A stretch of DNA of 64,000 bases, taken from assembly GCF_000718005.1 (NCBI RefSeq), contig NZ_JODV01000020.1; one strand, given 5' to 3'. The stretch comes from Actinoalloteichus_B caeruleus (GTDB lineage: Bacteria > Actinomycetota > Actinomycetes > Mycobacteriales > Pseudonocardiaceae). This document shows, in pieces, positions 58,518 through 64,000 of the stretch. Position 1 is the stretch's first letter. Each line of letters begins with the position of its first letter. Both the position numbers and the translations under genes were made by a program. The notes under the pieces were generated by a model. It was not told the DNA's origin and searched no databases. It worked only from the letters and a program-made list of their open reading frames with translations.

Positions 58518-58901
58518 ATGCCCGCGCGAGTCGCCCTGGCCCTGCCCCCCGCGTTCGGGGGCGCCGACGGAGCCGGTGCTTTCCACGTCGACCTGGATGG
58601 GGCGCCGGCCCTGCGGGCGCGCCTGCTCGACGCCGTGGGGGAGTTGCGGGCCGCCCGCGTCGCCGCCGGCGAGCTGGGCGGGCTGCGGGCGCCGGCCGCC
58701 GACCCGATCAGCAGGCTGGCGGTGGACCGCCTCGTGAACCGTGCCGCCGGCCCGCACGGGTCGCTGGCCGTCGCCCTCGACGAGGCGATCGCCGCGCTCA
58801 CCGACCTCGTGGACCAGCTCGACGCGAGCGTGCGCGACTACCAGTCGCGGGACGACGAGGTGGCGGACGCCGTCCGCGCCGCCGGTGAGCCCCGTGGCTG
58901 A
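58518..58901 (+). CDS. Small helical protein of the EspG/PPE-like trio (possible PE-like protein)
   Basis: 127 aa. After a short strand-like N-terminus, most of the protein is helix: LRARLLDAVGELRAARVAAGELGG...GSLAVALDEAIAALTDLVDQLDASVRDYQSRDDEVADAVRAA. Such helical hairpins resemble PE or WXG-type ESX substrates and often lie before EspG genes. The assignment is positional; no WXG motif is visible. ATG 58518 has GGAGGTGAG at a good spacing. Confidence 0.5.
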   Translation: MPARVALALPPAFGGADGAGAFHVDLDGAPALRARLLDAVGELRAARVAAGELGGLRAPAADPISRLAVDRLVNRAAGPHGSLAVALDEAIAALTDLVDQLDASVRDYQSRDDEVADAVRAAGEPRG

Positions 58902-59051
58902 CCGCCGGGTACCTGGCCCTCCACCGTCCGACCCACCTGGCGGCGACGATCTCCCTCGTACGACGCACCGGGTTGACCGCCGGCTCACCGCCGCCCTGCG
59001 ATGCTCGGGCGACCGGTACCGATCCGCCCAACCGCGACCTCCGAGGGCACC

Positions 59052-59804
59052 GTGACGATCACTCTGGAGCTGGCCGAGTTCAACCTGGCGTGGCGTGAGC
59101 TGGGGCTCGGGCAGCGTCCGCTGGTGCTGTGCGCCGACGAGACCGCGACGACCCTGGCGGAGGCCGAGGACGTCGACCGGCGTTGCCGGTCCGCGCTGGT
59201 CGATCGGGGCCTGTTCACCGGGAGCGGTGAGCCGCACCCCGACCTGGACTGGTCGCTGCGCCTGTTCGCCGCGCCCACCCACGCGGTGGACGTGCGCTGG
59301 TCCCTCCCCGGTGGGCGACGGCTCCGGGCGATGACCGCGCTCTCCGGCCAGGACGCCGTCATCGGCGTGCTGGGTGACGGCGTGTTGGCCATCGACCCGT
59401 TGCGGCCGACCACGCTGTGCGAGTCGGCGGTGAGCGTGCTGGGCGCCGTGCGGGCCGGGCCGGGGCAGGTGGTCAACCTCCCGGGGGCCGCCGTGTCCAG
59501 GGCCGGCGGGAAGGGCCGGTCCGACGCCGACTTCGAGGACGCCCTGCTCGACGCGGGTGTCCGCTATGGGGACGCCCGCGCGCTGCTGGGCATGCTGGGG
59601 ACCGACCGCGTGGGCGCCGGCCAGCTCGGGGTGAGCCGCTGGGAAGGACTGGGCCAGCGCCGCCGGGGCCCGTACGCGATCGACGTGATCGACACGACGC
59701 GGGGCAGGTACGCCGTCCACGAACGGGACGGCTGGCTGACCGTGGCACCGGTCGACCTGCCCCGGCTGGCGGAGATGCTGCGCGAACTCCTCGCCGTGAC
59801 CTGA
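59052..59804 (+). CDS. EspG-like chaperone for ESX/type VII substrates
   Basis: 250 aa. It follows the PF14011 layout: N-terminal LELAEFNLAWRELGLGQRPLVL, a middle barrel with LRLFAAPTHAVDVRWSLPGGRRLRAMTALSG, and a C-terminal SRWEGLGQRRRGPYAIDVIDTTRGRYAVHERDGWLTVAPVD. In mycobacteria EspG binds the tip of PPE proteins to escort them to the ESX secretion apparatus. It lies directly before a PPE-like gene here. GAGGG precedes the GTG. Confidence 0.8.
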   Translation: MTITLELAEFNLAWRELGLGQRPLVLCADETATTLAEAEDVDRRCRSALVDRGLFTGSGEPHPDLDWSLRLFAAPTHAVDVRWSLPGGRRLRAMTALSGQDAVIGVLGDGVLAIDPLRPTTLCESAVSVLGAVRAGPGQVVNLPGAAVSRAGGKGRSDADFEDALLDAGVRYGDARALLGMLGTDRVGAGQLGVSRWEGLGQRRRGPYAIDVIDTTRGRYAVHERDGWLTVAPVDLPRLAEMLRELLAVT

Positions 59805-59842
59805 GACGGGCGCGGTGGGCCGACGAACGACGGGGGTGCGAG

Positions 59843-61129
59843 GTGGACGAGCGATCCGGCGTCTACTGGAACGGGATCAGCCACGAGCGGATCGTGGACT
59901 GGTTGCGGGAGCCCGCGACCGACTCGCTCGTCGACTCGGTGGACCAGTGGGAGCGGGGCCTCGGCGACCGGTTCCAGCGGGTCACCGACCTGATCGACCA
60001 GGCGCTCCACGCGAGCGGTGCGGTGTGGGACGGCCAGGCGGCGGACCGGATGCGGGCCGGTGTCTCGCCGCTCGCCCAGTTCGCCGTGGAAGCCGGGGAG
60101 ACCGCGCGGAGCGTGGGGGCGGGGGCCCGCCAGGTCGCGGACTCCTTCGAACACCTGCGGCGGGAGATGCCGCCGGTCCCGGTCCGCCCGGACCACGACG
60201 CCTGGGTCAACGCGCCGGTCGCCGCGCTGGTGACCGGGCGGGTCGACCAGGAGTTGGCCGAGCAGGAGGAGCGGGACGCCGCCGAACGGGCCCGGGACCT
60301 GATGCGCGAGTACGAGGGGGCGGTGGGCGAGGCGACCCACGGGCTGCCGGTGTTCACGCCCGTGCCGACCGCCGGCGCTGGGAGTGGCGGCATCGCCGAC
60401 CGGCTGGTCACCACGTTCGGGGGCACCGCGTCGGCTCCCCTGGTCGGGGGGCCGGCTCCCGTGCCGGGAACGCCGCCGGTCCCGGCGTCGGAGAACACCG
60501 GGCGGGCCGGGACGCTGCCGCCGCAGTACCAGCCGGGGGCGGCGGGCGGCCAGCCGGGCGTTCAGCCAGCCCCGGCGACCCCACCCGCACCCGCCCATCC
60601 GGGGGGTCCTGGCGCCGGGAACCCGGTCCCGTCTCCTCCCCCCGGCGGTGGGGCGGCCACCGGTGCGCCGGCCCCGGGCACCCCCGGCAGCCAGGGGACC
60701 GGGTCGGCGCCCGCGACGGGTGGACCGGCCCCGGGGGCGGGTACCGGCGGTCCACCAGCGGGGGCCGGCCCTGGGACCCCCGGTCAGCCCCAGCCGGGCG
60801 CCGGGCGGGCGCCGGCACCCCAGCCCTTCGTCCCACCCGGGGCTCCGGCTCCGTCACCTCCGGCCTCCGCTCCCCCCGCCCCGTCCCCCGGTGCCCCGGC
60901 CGGCGGCCACGCCTTCGGTCCCGGCGCCGGTGCCCTGCCGACGGCCGGGCCCACCAGCCACGAACACCCCGCCCGCGCGGGTGGCGTCCGGCGGGCGTCG
61001 GCGCACCCCGAGGACGCGAGCGGCCGGGAGCGCGCCGACTACCTGGAGGACACCGACGACGTCTGGGGTGATGGCGACCGGGTCGCCCCTCCCGTGCTGG
61101 GCATGTCGGTCGACGAGGAGCACCGCTGA
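59843..61129 (+). CDS. PPE-like ESX substrate with long Pro/Gly/Ala region
   Basis: 428 aa. The N-terminal 170 residues are helical (SVDQWERGLGDRFQRVTDLIDQALHASGAVWDGQAADRMRAGVSPLAQF), with AVWDGQAA near the WXG/PPE turn. Residues about 200-370 are Pro/Gly/Ala-rich and likely disordered. The C-terminus DYLEDTDDVWGDGDRVAPPVLGMSVDE is a motif common in actinobacterial relatives. No ESX core genes (EccA-E) are in the window. The GTG start follows GGGGG, and the gene is 38 bp from espG-like. Confidence 0.75.
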   Translation: MDERSGVYWNGISHERIVDWLREPATDSLVDSVDQWERGLGDRFQRVTDLIDQALHASGAVWDGQAADRMRAGVSPLAQFAVEAGETARSVGAGARQVADSFEHLRREMPPVPVRPDHDAWVNAPVAALVTGRVDQELAEQEERDAAERARDLMREYEGAVGEATHGLPVFTPVPTAGAGSGGIADRLVTTFGGTASAPLVGGPAPVPGTPPVPASENTGRAGTLPPQYQPGAAGGQPGVQPAPATPPAPAHPGGPGAGNPVPSPPPGGGAATGAPAPGTPGSQGTGSAPATGGPAPGAGTGGPPAGAGPGTPGQPQPGAGRAPAPQPFVPPGAPAPSPPASAPPAPSPGAPAGGHAFGPGAGALPTAGPTSHEHPARAGGVRRASAHPEDASGRERADYLEDTDDVWGDGDRVAPPVLGMSVDEEHR

Positions 61130-61249
61130 GGATGCCGGCGTCCCACGTCCGCGAGGCTCGGCGTCGACGCGGAGCTCCGGCCCCGACCGCCCCGCGCTCG
61201 CCCGCCGGTGGCCGGAGCGGGTAGCGGCTGGGGCGGCTCACCGGCGGGT

Positions 61250-61255
61250 TAGGGT
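61250..61255 (+). promoter_or_regulatory. -10 box of leaderless purC transcript
   Basis: TAGGGT lies six bases before the GTG start of purC. Confidence 0.6.
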
Positions 61256-61261
61256 CTCCCG

Positions 61262-62167
<906 letters not shown>

Positions 62168-62214
62168 GACCGGCCGAACGCGGTTCGGGCGAGTGGCCGG
62201 CCTCCCCGCCGGGG

Positions 62215-62850
62215 TCAGACCGCCGTGGCCTCGCCACGGGGCAGCACCCGCACCCGGGTGCCCTCGGGGGCCAGCTCGGTGAACCGGTCGTAGTGCATCC
62301 TCGGCATGGCCAGCACCGCCTCGTGGATGGGGACGGCCAGCCGGGGCTGGACGGCGCGGAGGTAGTCCACCGCCTCGGAGAGCTTCATCCAGGGCGCCGC
62401 CGTGGGCAGTGCCAGCACGTCCACCGCCTGCTCCGGGACGACGAAGGAGTCACCGGGGTGCAGGAACGCTCCCTCGGCCAGCAGGTAGCCGACGTTGGGC
62501 AGCCCGGGGAGGTCCGGGTGGATGACGGCGTGCGTGCCGCCGACCGCCCGCACCGGCAGGCCGGCGACCGTGATCACGGCGTCGGGGGTCGCCAGGTGGG
62601 GCCGGAGCCCGGCCGAGGTGAGCGCCTCGGCGGACCCGGGGTCGGCGATCAGCGTGGCGCCCGGGTTCGCCTGGAGCAGCGCGGGCAGGCGGTCGAGGTC
62701 GAGGTGGTCGGGGTGCTTGTGCGTGATGAGGACGGCGTCCAGGTCGCGGACCTCCTCGAAGCCCGAGGAGAAGGCCCCCGGGTCGAACAGCAACCTGGCC
62801 TGGTCGGTGGCGACCAGCAGGCACGAGTGCCCGAAGTGTGTGAGGTGCAC
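62215..62850 (-). CDS. MBL-fold metal-dependent hydrolase (UPF0173/UlaG-like)
   Basis: 211 aa. Metallo-beta-lactamase fold: LTHFGHSCLLV at the start, Zn-binding ITHKHPDHLDLDRL (HxHxDH), HPGDSFV for the third ligand region and VPIHEAVLAMP with a late His. Length fits the UPF0173/L-ascorbate-6-P lactonase-like group; the physiological substrate is unknown. GTG 62850 has GAGGGGGAG upstream; the longer frame begins with a basic, low-complexity segment. Confidence 0.85.
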   Translation of the reverse strand: MHLTHFGHSCLLVATDQARLLFDPGAFSSGFEEVRDLDAVLITHKHPDHLDLDRLPALLQANPGATLIADPGSAEALTSAGLRPHLATPDAVITVAGLPVRAVGGTHAVIHPDLPGLPNVGYLLAEGAFLHPGDSFVVPEQAVDVLALPTAAPWMKLSEAVDYLRAVQPRLAVPIHEAVLAMPRMHYDRFTELAPEGTRVRVLPRGEATAV

Positions 62851-63629
62851 GGCGACTCCCCCTCGACGCGGACGGTGGGCCGCCCGGCCTGCCACCCGGA
62901 CGGCCCCAGGGCATCCACCACGCTAGCGGGCGGACCGCCGTCGTTCAGCAGGCGATCCGCCCACCTGCGAGGACGGCGGGGCGGGGGTGCCGGCGCGGGT
63001 GGAACCGCCGCGCACCGCGTCCCGCCGGGCAGCCGACGCAAGAGCCCCCGCCACGGCCCGGAGCCGCACGGGCGGATGGCCGTCGACGGCGTTCCTGGTG
63101 CCGCACGACGACCGCCACGACGGGTGTCCTCGCTGTTCGGCGGAATTCCCCGCTGAAACAGGACCGCCACCGGCCGTGAGGTGTTCTCCGGTGGTGGTGG
63201 AAGGAATCCCGCCGGGAGGAAATCGGTGTCCCCGACATTCCGCCGGACATTTCCGGCCCCTTCAGTCCGTATTTCCGGTGCGGCGTCGTGCGGAAAGCGG
63301 TACCGAGGGAACCAGGTACCGCATACCATCACCTCACCGCGTGGCCGCGCATCGGTCGCGGCTGGATTCTCGATGGGGGACCGTGCTGGTGGGGAAATTA
63401 CGAGGAATGCCGCCGCCGACGTGTGAACAGGACCAGGTCGAGCCCTCCGGGAGGGCGGCTCGGGTCGGGCTTGGGAGATTCCCCGGTGCCCGTCCGTCCG
63501 GTCGCCACGGGCGCGCCACGTCGGCGGGACCAGCCGCGCGAGTCGCCGATCGACGGTTCCACGGCGGCTCTGGTCGGCGAGCCGGAGCCGGCGCGGGGAG
63601 CGCGGCGGCCAGGGGCCGGGGGTTCTAGT
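62851..63629. other. Gene-poor stretch of about 780 bp
   Basis: No frame shows a domain. From about 63090 to 63420 the DNA is less GC-rich. A GTG at 63226 with GGGAGGAAAT upstream could open a 66-codon frame, but its codons (ACA, TTT, ATT) are unlike the neighbours, so I do not call it. An 8-bp inverted repeat GCGGTACC...GGTACCGC lies at 63297-63322. Confidence 0.4.
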
Positions 63630-64000
63630 ATGCGTCCACCCGGAGTGGGTCTGATGACACTGGTGCTCTGCCTGTCAGTGGGTGGCGACAGTTCTCCACG
63701 GATCAGTGATGTGCGAATCGGGGGTGTCGGTTCTCGGCTCTGCCAGAGCGACGTGAACGGTGAGACGTTCATGACGTTCAGCAGCGGGCTGGAGAACGAG
63801 GGTGGCCGCACGGTGCGGGTGACCGGGGCGTCGCTGCTGAACGAGGAGAATTTCACGCTGGTGGAGATGCTCCTCGTGCCGGTTCCGGAGCCGGAGGAGA
63901 GCGGCGACATCCTCCTCGTCCCCTACCAGGGCGGTGGGTACCCGTCCGACGAGATGATCGCCGACACCTCCTCTGAGAACGGGCAGGAGGCCTGGGCGGC
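63630..64000 (+). CDS. Hypothetical exported protein (3' truncated)
   Basis: The frame is open to the window edge. A hydrophobic start (GLMTLVLCLSVGGDSS) precedes VGSRLCQSDVNGETFMTFSSGLENEGGRTVRVTGASLLNEENFTLVEMLLVPVPEPEE, a beta-rich domain. TAGTAT at 63626-63631 is a good -10 box, but it overlaps the ATG 63630, so the true start may be GTG 63645 or ATG 63654. The Cys near residue 14 could be a lipobox but fits poorly. No family recognised. Confidence 0.45.
   Translation, partial: MRPPGVGLMTLVLCLSVGGDSSPRISDVRIGGVGSRLCQSDVNGETFMTFSSGLENEGGRTVRVTGASLLNEENFTLVEMLLVPVPEPEESGDILLVPYQGGGYPSDEMIADTSSENGQEAWA

Noticed and set aside
63226..63426. 66-codon frame with a good ribosome site
   Set aside because: Codon use is unlike coding DNA here and the peptide has no recognisable features; left as a possible small gene.

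Overview
The window is high-GC DNA (about 70% or more by eye) with GTG starts, many leaderless promoters and GC-rich hairpin terminators. Gene content points to an actinomycete of the Pseudonocardiales or a close relative. The order flavohemoglobin, clpB, membrane protein, pyrE, RNA methyltransferase, fba, DUF3151, divergent hypothetical/purA resembles the mycobacterial Rv0385-Rv0357 stretch in content and partly in order. An EspG/PPE-like pair also fits. The genus is inferred, not proven.

Layout. 1-3.0 kb: 5'-truncated cell-wall S1 protease with an LAXTG-type tail, and a MarR regulator divergent from an NTF2-like membrane protein across a perfect palindrome. 3.2-5.2 kb: two-gene AAA15 ATPase/RloB module (AbiL-like phage defence) next to tRNA-Gly(CCC). 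5.4-9.1 kb: dcd, a DUF3558-like lipoprotein, an 0.8-kb gene-poor stretch and a HAD phosphatase. 9.7-16.6 kb: poxB, sugar porter, acyl-CoA dehydrogenase behind tandem palindromes, and a pyruvyltransferase-family protein. 16.8-23.5 kb: flavohemoglobin, FMN split-barrel protein, MarR, alpha/beta hydrolase divergent from TetR, and a DHA2 drug exporter. 23.58-23.78 kb: a cluster of DnaA boxes built into two long palindromes, far from any dnaA or dnaN. 23.8-27.5 kb: alanine/glycine and C4-dicarboxylate sodium symporters.

27.6-38.9 kb: clpB with a HAIR-like element, a membrane protein, SDR, pyrE, lemA overlapping an RNA methyltransferase, GH76-like protein, glcD-like oxidase, a small membrane protein, and nagA with a DasR-like dre site. 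39-47.9 kb: ECF sigma factor, His-rich exported peptide, YciI protein, fba, DUF3151, SRPBCC protein, FUSC transporter, PPOX protein, secreted HNH nuclease and an Rv0358-like protein. 48-62.2 kb: purA, NhaP antiporter, purD, two paralogous membrane proteins, an ECF sigma factor with two paralogous exported-domain proteins, purB, an EspG/PPE-like trio and purC. The end holds an MBL hydrolase and a 3'-truncated gene.

Four purine genes (purA, purD, purB, purC) are dispersed rather than in one operon. purD, purB and purC, like dcd, lemA and glcD, carry a TAnnnT -10 box six to eight bases before the start codon and no Shine-Dalgarno, so they are probably leaderless. Local regulators and operators recur (MarR, TetR, DasR-like, HspR-like and CRP-like sites). 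The most unusual item is the DnaA-box cluster; the next are the RloA/RloB module and the sigma factor with its duplicated sensor-like partners.
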